A stretch of DNA of 16,495 bases from an uncultured Clostridia bacterium (GCA_937886445.1 CALGBY010000119.1:1-16495), one strand, 5' to 3'; positions 1 through 8,004 are shown, numbered from the stretch's first letter. The notes: a model not told the origin generated them from the letters alone. Numbers and translations are program-made.

Positions 1-1
1 C

Positions 2-2719
2 AGCAACTGGATCAGCAACCATGTTCCCGGCTTCGAAAAGGAAAACAACTATCTCCGCCGGACCAGGCTCGTGGCCGATACTCTTCTTCGCCCGGAAGAC
101 CGGGAGCAGTTTCTCGCGGCAGTTGATCCTGACGTCGTGATGGAAAAAGTCAGGGGTGCCGTACCCTATTATGTGGAGTTCTGCGCCGCTGCAGACGGCG
201 AGACTCACTGGTATCAGGCGAAATATGTTCATCACGGCGCGCACGGGAATCACAAATGCGCGATCCTCGGCATCACCAACATTGATGAGATGGTGGCTCA
301 GAAGGCACACAACGAAGAGATCCTCATGAAGAATCTGAGCATTATCGAGGGTGTCGCGTCCAAATTTGCTTCGGTCCTCTATGTGGATCTGAAAGACGGT
401 TCCTTTACGTACCATATTATTCAGCAGAACCGCCAGGAACGGTATGACAAGTACGCCGCGGGCAACCCGACCTTTGACGAGGCATTCCGGACCTATGCGG
501 AAGATGTTGTTTACAAAAATGAGCAGGAAAACATCATTGAGACCTGTAAGCTGGAAAACATCCGTAACCGTCTGGCACAGGAACCGCAGTATACGGAAAC
601 ATTCCGGATCTTCAATGAAGAACGGATCGCACTGTGTCAGATGAAGATCGTGCGGGTTGAAAGCGACAACGGTGTACCGAAGGCCGCGGCCATCGGTTTC
701 TCCTATGATGAAGAAGAAGTGGCCATGAATTTCATCGATGAGAAGCTCCGTGACGAATACGAGGCGCTGTATCTCATCGATCTGGAAAATGACGAATACC
801 TTCGTCTGAGGCTTGCCTCGCATCTGAATTTTGAAAGAAATCAGCACGGGATCTTCACGAAGATCCTTCCCCAGTACGCGCAGGTCGTTCTGCCGGAATA
901 CCGCGAGATCTGGGAGAAATTTGTCGATCTTGATTTCTTCCGCCAGTATCTCGCGGATTCGGACCGGAAAGAGCTGGTGTATCAGGTATCCGGCGCGCAG
1001 ATCGAGTGGCGCCGGGCCGTTATACAGGTGATACAGAGAAAGAACGGCGTTGCCACGCTGTTCATCTTTACCTTCCAGCGGATCGACAGGGAGCAGGGAG
1101 AAAAGCTTTCGCTTCTTGAGACCATCCAGAAGCAGCACGAGGCGCTTCAGCAGGCGCTTGAAATGGCTCAGAGCGCCAATAAGGCAAAGACCGTGTTCCT
1201 CAACAATATGTCCCACGATATCCGCACCCCGATGAACGCCATCATCGGCTATACCGGCCTTGCCGCCTCGCATATCGACAGCAAGGAGCTGGTGACGGAA
1301 TATCTGAAAAAGATCGGCCAGTCCTCCGAGCATCTGCTTTCCCTGATCAACGATATTCTGGATATGTCGAGGATCGAATCGGGCAAAATGACGCTCAATG
1401 AGCAGGAGGAGGATCTTTCCGAGATCGTTCACACCATCCGCAGCATCACACAGTCCGGCATCGCCGCGAAGAGCATTGAATTCTTTGTGGATGTGTTTGA
1501 CCTGAAGGATGAATATGTCATCTGCGATAAGCTCAGGATCAATCAGGTGCTTTTGAACATTCTTTCCAATGCCATCAAATATACGCCCGCACGCGGCACC
1601 ATTACCTTTAAGGTATCCGAGCACAGGGCGAAATCCGAAGGCTACGCCACCTACCGGTTCTCTGTCCGGGATACCGGCATCGGCATGAGCGAGGAATTCC
1701 TGAAAACGATATTCGACCCGTTTACAAGAGAAAAATCCTCCACCGTTTCCGGCATCCAGGGGACGGGCCTCGGTATGTCCATCTCGAAGAACATCGTTGA
1801 TATGATGGGCGGAAGGATCAACATCACAAGCAAGGAAAACGCGGGCACAGAGGTGGTCGTCGAGTTTGATCTGAAGATCGCCGGAGCACGGAATGAAAGC
1901 GTGCCGGACGCGCTGGAGAAGCTCAAAGGGCTTCGCGGCCTCGTTGTGGATGACGATCTCGTTGCCTGCGTGAGCATTTCCAAGATGCTGAAGGATATCT
2001 CCATGAGGAGCGAATGGTGCTCCTCCGGCAAGGAGGCCGTCTTCAGGGCGCAGACCGCTTATGAAGAGGGGGACAACTTCAGCGTATACATCATCGACTG
2101 GCTGATGCCAGATATGAACGGCATCGAGACGGCCAGAAGGATCCGCAGCGTGGTGGGCGATTTTACGCCCATCATCATCCTGACCGCGTATGACTGGGCG
2201 GAGATCGAGCAGGAGGCCTATGAGGCCGGCGTTACCGCGTTTGTCAATAAGCCGCTCTTTATGTCCGACCTGAAAAAGACGCTCATCGCCTGCTGCGATC
2301 CGGACGCGTCTAAGGAAGTACCGGAGGAAAAGGCCGATTATACCGGAAAAAAGCTTCTGCTTGTGGAAGATAATGAAATGAACCGGGAGATCGCCTGCGA
2401 GATCCTTGAGGAATACGGGTTCGTTATCGATACCGCCGTGGACGGCACCTACGCCGTTGAAAAAATGGAAAAAGCGCAGCCGGGGCAGTATGATCTGATC
2501 CTGATGGATATCCAGATGCCCATGATGGACGGCTATGAGGCAACGAGAAGGATACGCGCCCTGCCTGACCCGGCGATCGCGAATATCCCCATCATCGCCA
2601 TGACGGCGAATGCCTTTGAGGAGGACCGTCAGCTGGCGCTGGCGGCCGGCATGAATGAGCATATCGCGAAGCCGATCGATGTTCCCAAGCTGATGAAGAC
2701 CCTTGGGGAGATCCTGTAA
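2..2719 (+). CDS. Hybrid sensor histidine kinase with two receiver domains (5' truncated)
   Basis: The reading frame is open to the left edge (first full codon at base 2), so the N-terminus lies outside the window; a GTG at 71 is internal and should not be taken as the start. The visible part begins in a PAS-like domain, followed by two more PAS-like segments (about 110-230 and 240-370, numbered from base 2) and a short coiled coil. HisKA follows with H-box NMSHDIRTPMN (His codon 1214-1216), then HATPase_c with N-box NILSNAIKY, G1 DTGIGM, F-box DPF and G2 GTGLGM. Two REC domains end the protein, with phospho-acceptor Asp codons at 2096-2098 (IIDWLMPD) and 2507-2509 (LMDIQMP). All catalytic boxes are intact. 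No transmembrane segment is visible and there is no C-terminal Hpt domain, so phosphorelay would need a separate Hpt protein. The input signal is unknown. It stands alone, with a terminator directly after it. Confidence 0.93.
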   Translation, partial: SNWISNHVPGFEKENNYLRRTRLVADTLLRPEDREQFLAAVDPDVVMEKVRGAVPYYVEFCAAADGETHWYQAKYVHHGAHGNHKCAILGITNIDEMVAQKAHNEEILMKNLSIIEGVASKFASVLYVDLKDGSFTYHIIQQNRQERYDKYAAGNPTFDEAFRTYAEDVVYKNEQENIIETCKLENIRNRLAQEPQYTETFRIFNEERIALCQMKIVRVESDNGVPKAAAIGFSYDEEEVAMNFIDEKLRDEYEALYLIDLENDEYLRLRLASHLNFERNQHGIFTKILPQYAQVVLPEYREIWEKFVDLDFFRQYLADSDRKELVYQVSGAQIEWRRAVIQVIQRKNGVATLFIFTFQRIDREQGEKLSLLETIQKQHEALQQALEMAQSANKAKTVFLNNMSHDIRTPMNAIIGYTGLAASHIDSKELVTEYLKKIGQSSEHLLSLINDILDMSRIESGKMTLNEQEEDLSEIVHTIRSITQSGIAAKSIEFFVDVFDLKDEYVICDKLRINQVLLNILSNAIKYTPARGTITFKVSEHRAKSEGYATYRFSVRDTGIGMSEEFLKTIFDPFTREKSSTVSGIQGTGLGMSISKNIVDMMGGRINITSKENAGTEVVVEFDLKIAGARNESVPDALEKLKGLRGLVVDDDLVACVSISKMLKDISMRSEWCSSGKEAVFRAQTAYEEGDNFSVYIIDWLMPDMNGIETARRIRSVVGDFTPIIILTAYDWAEIEQEAYEAGVTAFVNKPLFMSDLKKTLIACCDPDASKEVPEEKADYTGKKLLLVEDNEMNREIACEILEEYGFVIDTAVDGTYAVEKMEKAQPGQYDLILMDIQMPMMDGYEATRRIRALPDPAIANIPIIAMTANAFEEDRQLALAAGMNEHIAKPIDVPKLMKTLGEIL

Positions 2720-2734
2720 AGCGGATAAGAGCAA

Positions 2735-2796
2735 ACGGCGCGGCGGGCTTTCGGGCGGAAAACACCGGAAGACCCGCCGCGCCGTGACTGTTTTTT
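2735..2796 (+). terminator. Rho-independent terminator of the hybrid kinase gene
   Basis: A 13-bp perfect stem (2735-2747 with 2773-2785, core CGGCGCGGCGGG) has a 25-nt loop. Six T residues follow at 2791-2796, five bases after the stem. It starts 16 bases after the kinase stop codon. Confidence 0.85.
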
Positions 2797-2803
2797 CGGA
2801 ATA

Positions 2804-2832
2804 TTGACATTTTCTGTTTCAGGTGTTATGAT
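2804..2832 (+). promoter_or_regulatory. Consensus sigma-70 promoter for the GNAT-GNAT-methyltransferase unit
   Basis: A perfect -35 TTGACA (2804-2809), a 17-bp spacer and -10 TATGAT (2827-2832) preceded by TG at 2824-2825 (extended -10). The expected start site is about 2839, leaving a leader of about 264 nt before the coding start at 3103. Such a strong promoter with a terminator inside the leader suggests control after initiation. Confidence 0.85.
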
Positions 2833-2901
2833 TTGACCATCAATCCCGGCTGAGCCGGGAATCGGAGGTGCTTTTTGGAATCGGTCGCATAAAAGGCGGG
2901 G

Positions 2902-2928
2902 ATGCATAACAGATACGCGGGCGCGTGA
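2902..2928 (+). CDS. Putative 8-aa leader peptide (uORF)
   Basis: ATG at 2902 follows AAGG (2893-2896) by five bases and reads MHNRYAGA before TGA at 2926-2928. It lies between the promoter at 2804-2832 and the terminator at 2954-2987, the place expected for a leader peptide whose translation controls read-through. It is too short for codon statistics, and its only support is position, ribosome binding site and context. A chance ORF is quite possible. Confidence 0.4.
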   Translation: MHNRYAGA

Positions 2929-2953
2929 CCGCTTATTTGTGCTGTGCTCCTTC

Positions 2954-2987
2954 GGCTCTGACCGTTCCGTGAGAGAGCCTCTTTTTT
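2954..2987 (+). terminator. Intrinsic terminator inside the leader of the 3103 gene
   Basis: GGCTCT (2954-2959) pairs with AGAGCC (2974-2979), with a partial inner extension (AC/GT). TC and six T residues (2982-2987) follow. It lies downstream of a strong promoter and 115 bases before the next start codon, so it would either end a ~150-nt small RNA or act as an attenuator. Confidence 0.6.
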
Positions 2988-3102
2988 GATATAGCTTTCC
3001 CGAACGCGTCTTCCGGGCCGCCTGCTTTATTGTTCACACGCGTACCCAGAGAAATGCCGGATCGATCGGCGTTTCCCTGACATCATACAGGAGAAGAATG
3101 AC

Positions 3103-4932
3103 ATGGATAACAGTAAAATGACGGATATCGAGATCAGGAAAGAAACAGAACAGGATTATTTCGCCACGGAGGCGATGGTGCGCCGCGCCTTCTGGAACAA
3201 GTACCGCCCTGGCTGCGATGAACACCTTATGGTGCGCGCCATGCGCTCGCACCCGGATTTTCTGCCGGAGTTCAGCCGCGTTGCCGTATGCGGCGATAGG
3301 ATAGCGGGCGTTATCATGTATTTCAAGTGCAGAGTGCTCTGGCAGGGGAAGGAGATCATCGTTCCCTCCTTCGGCCCTCTCTGCGCGGATCATGCTTTCA
3401 AAAATCAGGGCATCGGCAGCCGTCTTCTGGAGGAGACCCTGCCGCTGGTCCAGGCCGCGGGCTATCCCGGCGTGATCATCTTCGGTGAGCCGGATTATTA
3501 CCCCCGGCATGGCTTCGTCCGCGCGGGAAAGCTCGGCCTTACCGATATGGACGGCAATGCCTGGGATGCCTTTATGGCTCTTGAATTCACGCCCGGCGCG
3601 CTGCGCATGCCCGGAGGAAAATTCATGGAATCCTCTCTGGCGGAGGACTTTCCTCATGAGGAGCCTGCCGTTCCGGCCCCGGACAGGCCGTTTGAAAAGC
3701 TCGCGAAGGCGGTGCGCCCCTGCCAGTGGACCTATGACAACGCTTCAGAGGAAAAGAACGGCTACCGCCTCAGGTACGCCGTGGAGGATCCCCGTGCCTT
3801 TGATATGCTGTTCCGGCAGTATATTGCCGAGCTTTCCCGCTATGACGAAAGCCTGTCGCGCCATGACCCCGCCGCCATGGTGCGGGAGCTGCGCGCGGAT
3901 ACGAACAAGGCCACCTATCTCATCATGAAGCATGATGAGCCCATCGGCCTGTTCGTTTCCTCCGTGCCCGGGCCGGAGGATGAGGGGGACGGCTGCACCG
4001 CTTATCTTGAGGAGATCTGGGTGCGCCCGGAAAACCGCGGTCAGGGCATCGCGACCGATCTTTTCCTGCGCTTTCTGCGCCAGCAGACCGGACCGACCGG
4101 GTTCTGCGTTATTCCCGCCAACCCCGCCGGAGCGCTGTGGCGCGCGCTGCTTGAAAAGGAGGGCTATTCCTACACCGAGTCTGAAGCGGAGGAGGGTCTG
4201 CGCTTTATCCGCGTCATGCCCCGCACCCTTTCGGATAAGTACCGCCGGTTCTTTACCGCAAGCTACATGATGGGTCCCAACGCTCTGCTGCTGCTGGATG
4301 CCCACGCGCGGCACGATCCCGGCCTCATCCGGGGCAATGTGATGGATCTCGGCTGCGGTGAGGGTCTTACCACGATGTATCTGGCCAATGAGACCGCCGC
4401 CGAAAGGATCTATGCCGTGGATCTCTGGATCTCCGCCACCGACAACCTGAAGCGCTTCCGTGAGAACGGCATCGCGCACAAGGCTGTCCCGATCCATGCC
4501 GACGCATTGGCGAAAACCTTCCCGGATGACTTTTTCGATACCCTTGTCAGCGTGGATGCCTTTCACTACTTCGGTACGCCGGAGGGCGTTTTCGGCGAAA
4601 AGATCCTGCCGATGGTCAAACAGGGCGGAGCGCTTTTGCTGTCCGTCCCCGGGCTTGCACGCGAGCCGGATGCCGCGGAGCAGGCCCTTCTGGACGAATG
4701 GGCGGGCGATGAAGCCTATATGTTCCGCACGCCCGGCTGGTGGCGGGCGCATCTTGAAAAGGAAAGCGCCGGCACGGCTGATGTCTGTGTTGATACCGTT
4801 TCCGATCCGGACTTTTTCTGGCAGGACTGGTACGCTACCGGGCACGAATACGCCCTGCGCGACCGTGATTTTCTTGACCGCGGCCTGAACAGCGTGATCA
4901 CCTTCCTGCTCATCACCGTGCGCAGGCACTGA
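3103..4932 (+). CDS. GNAT-GNAT-SAM methyltransferase triple-domain fusion
   Basis: A 609-aa soluble protein with three enzyme-like domains. Residues about 8-170 form a YhbS-like GNAT acetyltransferase with acetyl-CoA motif NQGIGSRLLE (101-110) and the family signature FGEPDYYPRHGF (127-138). Residues about 220-372 form a second GNAT with RPENRGQGIATD (308-319). Residues about 380-609 form a class I SAM-dependent methyltransferase: motif I MDLGCGEG (414-421), acidic D440 after strand 2, motif IV VSVDAFHYF (482-490). The start is supported by AGGAG at 3089-3093, nine bases before ATG. The frame is continuous, so this is a true fusion. It is monocistronic with its own promoter, attenuator-like leader and terminator. 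The substrate is unknown; a small-molecule-modifying or antibiotic-resistance role is suggested only by the leader. Confidence 0.88.
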   Translation: MDNSKMTDIEIRKETEQDYFATEAMVRRAFWNKYRPGCDEHLMVRAMRSHPDFLPEFSRVAVCGDRIAGVIMYFKCRVLWQGKEIIVPSFGPLCADHAFKNQGIGSRLLEETLPLVQAAGYPGVIIFGEPDYYPRHGFVRAGKLGLTDMDGNAWDAFMALEFTPGALRMPGGKFMESSLAEDFPHEEPAVPAPDRPFEKLAKAVRPCQWTYDNASEEKNGYRLRYAVEDPRAFDMLFRQYIAELSRYDESLSRHDPAAMVRELRADTNKATYLIMKHDEPIGLFVSSVPGPEDEGDGCTAYLEEIWVRPENRGQGIATDLFLRFLRQQTGPTGFCVIPANPAGALWRALLEKEGYSYTESEAEEGLRFIRVMPRTLSDKYRRFFTASYMMGPNALLLLDAHARHDPGLIRGNVMDLGCGEGLTTMYLANETAAERIYAVDLWISATDNLKRFRENGIAHKAVPIHADALAKTFPDDFFDTLVSVDAFHYFGTPEGVFGEKILPMVKQGGALLLSVPGLAREPDAAEQALLDEWAGDEAYMFRTPGWWRAHLEKESAGTADVCVDTVSDPDFFWQDWYATGHEYALRDRDFLDRGLNSVITFLLITVRRH

Positions 4933-5025
4933 GCAGGCTGTTTCCCTGCCTGCCGCGGGGGGGGGAGAGCGCGGCTCAAACGGCTTGAAAAAATATACGG
5001 GAGCATGTGCTCCCGCACGATACCG

Positions 5026-5060
5026 GCCTGAGAGGCGGCCTGCCGCATCTCAGGCTTTTT
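5026..5060 (+). terminator. Rho-independent terminator after the GNAT-GNAT-methyltransferase gene
   Basis: GCCTGAGA (5026-5033) pairs with TCTCAGGC (5048-5055). A G/A mismatch separates this from an inner GCGG/CCGC stem with a CCTG loop, and TTTTT follows at 5056-5060. A separate 8-bp palindrome CGGGAGCA/TGCTCCCG lies just upstream at 4998-5015. Confidence 0.85.
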
Positions 5061-5252
5061 GCAAAGAGACATGGGTGCCTCCTCCGGTGGACGAAGCATG
5101 GGCACGGGGGGCGGGAGAAGCAGGGAAGATATGCGGATCTTGGAAAAACGGACAAAATACGGCGGATCTGCTATGGAAAAACGGACAAACAGGATAGATC
5201 CCTTATGGAAAGCTTTTTGCCTTATGGCTGCTGATTAGTTACCGGCACTTTT
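5061..5252. other. Intergenic stretch with a short imperfect direct repeat, no gene seen
   Basis: No ORF here has a credible start and protein-like composition. A duplicated motif GCGGATCT + TGGAAAAACGGACAAA occurs at 5133-5156 and 5162-5189; the second copy has a 4-base insertion between the two halves. The repeat has no known function. It separates the convergent plus-strand methyltransferase unit and minus-strand toxin-antitoxin unit. Confidence 0.5.
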
Positions 5253-5290
5253 GTAAGCAAAAGGGACATTGACTTTATCGGTCAATGCCC
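5253..5290 (-). terminator. Terminator of the toxin-antitoxin operon
   Basis: The stem is CATTGAC (5267-5273) with GTCAATG (5281-5287), extended by GGG/CCC (5263-5265, 5288-5290) around one bulged A, with a 7-nt loop. On the minus strand TTTTGCTT follows. A plus-strand CTTTT also lies beside it, so it may act in both directions. It is about 107 bases beyond the toxin stop. Confidence 0.65.
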
Positions 5291-5396
5291 GCTTTTATGC
5301 CTTCATAATGATTCGTCTTTAGTTCGCATCTTTTGTCATTTCAGTGCTGACGATCGGCTGCATGCTCCGCAACCGTGAGAGTCGGTTCAGATACAT

Positions 5397-5732
5397 TCAT
5401 CTCATCCTTCGGTCGGTCATCTGTTTTGTCTGGTCTCTTCCCGTATAGATCACCGCGCTGACCTTTACCGCCATTTCCTCATCATCCACGAGGAAATAGA
5501 TATAATAATTTCTGACTCTTGTCTTCCGTATGTCCGCGTCTTTCCATGGCTGTTCATCAACCGTTTTGATGCGCTTGGGCATTTTTGACAGAGACTTTAT
5601 CTCTTTCTCGAAAGCTTCCTGCAGATTCAGGGCTGCCTGCGGTGCAGTCAGTTCTCTTGCAATATACAGAACTATGCTTCTGATGTCCTGCTGTGCTTCC
5701 GGGAGAATGATCACACGGTAAATATCACACAT
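5397..5732 (-). CDS. RelE/ParE-family type II toxin
   Basis: A 111-aa protein with the RelE/ParE layout: YRVIILPEAQQDIRSIVLYI helix-rich N-terminus (5-24), a basic central region with KTRVRNYYIYFLVDD (about 71-85) and the C-terminal strand VIYTGRDQTKQM typical of the superfamily. RelE members cleave ribosome-bound mRNA and ParE members poison gyrase; the sequence alone does not decide which. ATG at 5732 overlaps the antitoxin stop by 8 bases (ATGTGTGA), giving translational coupling. A TTG at 5741 lies four bases after AGGAG and would add three residues. The protein is complete, with no frameshift. Confidence 0.85.
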   Translation of the reverse strand: MCDIYRVIILPEAQQDIRSIVLYIARELTAPQAALNLQEAFEKEIKSLSKMPKRIKTVDEQPWKDADIRKTRVRNYYIYFLVDDEEMAVKVSAVIYTGRDQTKQMTDRRMR

Positions 5733-6042
5733 GCGGATCAAGTATCTCCTGCCTCAGGGATGAAAAGAACTCGTCCGCAGGCATACCTTCTCCCGCCTTT
5801 GCCTCAGCAAGACCGCGGGCCATTTTTGCGTCAAACTCTTCCTTCGTCATTTCGTCCAGAGCAAGAGGTTTACCTGCCGGGAGCGAAGGCCTGAACGGAA
5901 GCCCCTTCCAATGGATGATTTGCCTGTAGAACATATTGATCCCGTTAGATGCGGAAATCCCAAGATCGGCAAGAATTGCTTCTGCCTGCTCTTTGATCGC
6001 GGGTTCAACCCTTGCGGTTACGTTCGAACTTCTGATTGCCAT
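5725..6042 (-). CDS. RelB/DinJ-family antitoxin
   Basis: A 105-aa protein starting MAIRSSNVTARVEPAIKEQA, the usual RelB/DinJ ribbon-helix-helix N-terminus (DNA-binding strand about residues 5-12), then ADLGISASNGINMFYRQII and the typical LPFRP segment. The acidic C-terminal half (about 60-105) should wrap and neutralise the toxin. The start at 6042 was preferred over an upstream one at 6108 because AAGGCGG lies just before it and homologues start here. It precedes the toxin in the same operon with an 8-base overlap. It probably autoregulates through the inverted repeat at 6079-6103. Confidence 0.88.
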   Translation of the reverse strand: MAIRSSNVTARVEPAIKEQAEAILADLGISASNGINMFYRQIIHWKGLPFRPSLPAGKPLALDEMTKEEFDAKMARGLAEAKAGEGMPADEFFSSLRQEILDPHV

Positions 6043-6068
6043 ACAAAGCACCGCCTTTCTATGCTGCA

Positions 6069-6103
6069 ATCTTATCACTTTGTATGTCAGAGTGCAATAC
6101 AAA
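6069..6103 (-). promoter_or_regulatory. Promoter and operator of the toxin-antitoxin operon
   Basis: Read on the minus strand: -35 TTGCAC (6092-6097), 17-bp spacer, -10 TAAGAT (6069-6074). A perfect 7-bp inverted repeat TTTGTAT/ATACAAA (6079-6085 and 6097-6103, 11-bp gap) lies between and over these elements. This is the expected location for a RelB operator, giving autorepression. Confidence 0.72.
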
Positions 6104-6151
6104 ATCATGATTTTTGATACCGTGTCCCTGAAGGCCGGTTTTTCTGCTCCT

Positions 6152-6197
6152 AAAAAGCGGCTCCTATTTTCGCGTCGTTCTGCGAAAACAGGAGCCG
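6152..6197 (-). terminator. Terminator of the arabinofuranosidase gene
   Basis: A long hairpin pairs 6158-6173 with 6182-6197 (8 bp, one A/C mismatch, 7 bp; loop of 8). On the minus strand CTTTTT follows (complement of 6152-6157). It lies about 80 bases after the arabinofuranosidase stop. Confidence 0.8.
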
Positions 6198-6279
6198 TTT
6201 ATCATTCACAAAATTGAAAAGCACTTGTTCGCGGGGCAGGCAGTCTGTCCCCCTGCGGGGCAGGAGTGTTTTCTGTCGT

Positions 6280-7788
6280 TTACCGGGTGAGTCGGATCAC
6301 GTTCCAGCTGAGCCTGGGCAGCACCACGGTGTACTTTCCGCCGTCCGTTTTGCCGGCGTCACCGGCGCAGGGGGATACACGGTCCGGATCGGTCTCGGTG
6401 TTGACGGCCTTCACATCGTCATTGTGCAGCACGATGTGCTCCGCGGCCCGGAAGCCCTCAAAGGCCCTGAGGTCGCATGTCAGCTCGGCGTCCTCCTCCA
6501 TATCGCGGTTCAGGGCGAAGATCGTGAGGCTGCCGTCGTCATTCAGCACGGCGGAGGCATCCACCACCGGCACGGCGTCGTAATCCCTGCAATCGTACAC
6601 CGGCGTTTTGATCAGCGGCTTCAGGGAGACGCCGCGTCCGTAGCGGGAGGCATGCAGCATGGGCCAGTAGATGGTCTGCGCCCAGCATCCGCCGCCGTTT
6701 CTGGTCATGATGGGAGCGATCACGTTGACCAGCTGCGCGAGGCACGCCACCTTTACGCGGTCGGCGTTCTTCATGAAGGTGATCAGGATGGCGCCGGCAA
6801 GCAGAGCGTCCTCAAAGTTGTAGATATCCTCAAGCAGGGGCAGGGCCTTGCCCCACTTATCCCGCTTTGTGATCTCCTTATCCTGCTCATTGGAATGGTA
6901 CCACACGTTCCACTCGTCAAAGGAGAGGTTCAGCTTCTTTCTGGAATGCTTTTTGCCTCCCACGGCATCGCAGATCGCCACCACCTCGCGGATGAAATCA
7001 TCCAGATCCATGCTTCTGGCAAGGAAACCGGGCGTGTCGCCGGTGGGGTTGCCGTAATAGCGGTGCAGCGATACATAATCCACGTTCTCATAGCATTCCG
7101 TAAGCATATCGTATTCCCACTGTCCGTAGGTGGGCATATCGTGGGCCGCGCTGCCGCAGGCCACAAGCTGTATGGAGGGGTCCATCCACTTCATCACCTT
7201 GGCGGCCTCGTTGGCGGTCCTGCCGTATTCATAGGCGGTCTTGTGGCCGATCTGCCAGGGGCCGTCCATTTCGTTGCCCAGGCACCACAGCTTGATATTG
7301 AGAGGATCTTTGCGGCCGTTTTTGATGCGCAGGTCGCTCCAGTAGCTTCCGCCGGGATGATTGGCGTATTCCACGATGTTGCGCGCGGCGTCCGCCCCGC
7401 GGGTGCCCAGGTTGACGGCGTACATGATCTCGGTTCCGGCCTTTTTTGCCCAGTCGGCAAACTCATGCAGGCCTACCTCGTTGGTCTCGGTGGTGGACCA
7501 TGCCAGATCCAGACGCTTCGGGCGCAGGCTCACGGGCCCCACCGAATCCTCCCAGTTGAAGCCGGAAACGAAATTGCCTCCGGGATAGCGCACCACGGAG
7601 ATGCCGAGCTTACGCACCATGTCCGCCACATCCTCCCGGAAGCCCAGCGCGTCCGCTTTGGGATGACCCGGTTCATAGATGCCGCCGTATACCGCGCGTC
7701 CCAGATGCTCGATAAAGCTGCCGTACATGCGCGGGTCGATCTTGCCGATCACATAATCCCTGTCCAGGATCAGAGAAGCTTTTTTCAT
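6280..7788 (-). CDS. abfA: GH51 alpha-L-arabinofuranosidase
   Basis: A 502-aa intracellular enzyme (no signal peptide) that removes terminal alpha-L-arabinofuranosyl groups from arabinoxylan or arabinan oligosaccharides. The N-terminus FIEHLGRAVYGGIYEP and RYPGGNFVSGFNWEDSVG are GH51 signatures. The acid/base Glu is E173 in LGNEMDGPW and the nucleophile is E292 in SFDEWNVWY, matching the spacing in characterised GH51 enzymes. A (beta/alpha)8 barrel is followed by a C-terminal beta-sandwich ending LPRLSWNVIRL. Length is normal for the family. ATG at 7788 has GGAGG nine bases upstream. It forms its own unit with promoter 7889-7917 and terminator 6152-6197; no transporter or other glycosidase is nearby. 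Confidence 0.96.
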   Translation of the reverse strand: MKKASLILDRDYVIGKIDPRMYGSFIEHLGRAVYGGIYEPGHPKADALGFREDVADMVRKLGISVVRYPGGNFVSGFNWEDSVGPVSLRPKRLDLAWSTTETNEVGLHEFADWAKKAGTEIMYAVNLGTRGADAARNIVEYANHPGGSYWSDLRIKNGRKDPLNIKLWCLGNEMDGPWQIGHKTAYEYGRTANEAAKVMKWMDPSIQLVACGSAAHDMPTYGQWEYDMLTECYENVDYVSLHRYYGNPTGDTPGFLARSMDLDDFIREVVAICDAVGGKKHSRKKLNLSFDEWNVWYHSNEQDKEITKRDKWGKALPLLEDIYNFEDALLAGAILITFMKNADRVKVACLAQLVNVIAPIMTRNGGGCWAQTIYWPMLHASRYGRGVSLKPLIKTPVYDCRDYDAVPVVDASAVLNDDGSLTIFALNRDMEEDAELTCDLRAFEGFRAAEHIVLHNDDVKAVNTETDPDRVSPCAGDAGKTDGGKYTVVLPRLSWNVIRLTR

Positions 7789-7888
7789 ACCGATGTTCCT
7801 CCGTCAGGTGTTTATATTTTGCAGCCGGTGTGCTGTTTCTCCGGCAATCCTCCGCCTGATTACGGAGGGTGTTTGAGCCGTTGACTAT

Positions 7889-7917
7889 AGTATACTTCCC
7901 GGCGCTCCGGTTGACAA
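7889..7917 (-). promoter_or_regulatory. Promoter of the arabinofuranosidase gene
   Basis: Read on the minus strand: -35 TTGTCA (complement of 7912-7917), 17-bp spacer, -10 TATACT (complement of 7889-7894). The transcript would start near 7882 with a leader of about 94 nt. I saw no clear cre site or other operator. Confidence 0.75.
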
Positions 7918-7974
7918 GCACCGCGTGGGAGTGTTTTTGTTTTCTTTTCGGAAAGACGTTGTTTCCGGGGAATG

Positions 7975-7998
7975 AAAAAAGCCCCGCCGGGTGGGTAA
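7975..7998 (-). terminator. Weak terminator candidate after the GIY-YIG-like gene
   Basis: On the minus strand a short C-run/G-run stem-loop (ACCCACCCGGCGGGGC) is followed by TTTTTT (complement of 7976-7981), just after the stop at 8005. The stem is only 3-4 bp, so this is a weak call. Confidence 0.35.
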
Positions 7999-8004
7999 AA
8001 AGCG

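Larger units (their letters stand above)
2839..2990 (+). promoter_or_regulatory. Putative attenuator leader (uORF plus intrinsic terminator)
   Basis: The leader holds, in order: a 7-bp hairpin (2844-2850 with 2854-2860, loop TGA); a strong SD-like GGAGGTG at 2864-2870, four bases before a TTG that would give only five codons; an 8-codon uORF at 2902-2928; and a terminator-like hairpin at 2954-2987. CGGTC (2882-2886) can pair with either of two GACCG copies, one overlapping the uORF stop (2927-2931) and one in the terminator loop (2960-2964), giving a possible switch. This layout resembles ribosome-mediated attenuation upstream of antibiotic-resistance genes. That is inference; it matches no riboswitch class I recognise. 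Confidence 0.5.

Noticed and set aside
2875..2892. A TTG-initiated five-codon uORF after GGAGGTG
   Set aside because: The SD is strong but the ORF is only five codons with a weak start; it is noted within the leader entry and not called as a gene.
3745..4929. A 394-codon minus-strand open frame
   Set aside because: It is antisense to the GNAT-GNAT-methyltransferase gene, which has three recognisable domains.
4985..5234. Small plus-strand ORFs after the methyltransferase gene
   Set aside because: They run through the terminator hairpin and direct repeats and have no convincing ribosome binding site.
6214..7884. A 556-codon plus-strand open frame
   Set aside because: It lies exactly opposite the GH51 gene, whose catalytic motifs are clear; its His/Val/Gly-rich translation is typical of an antisense frame in GC-rich DNA.
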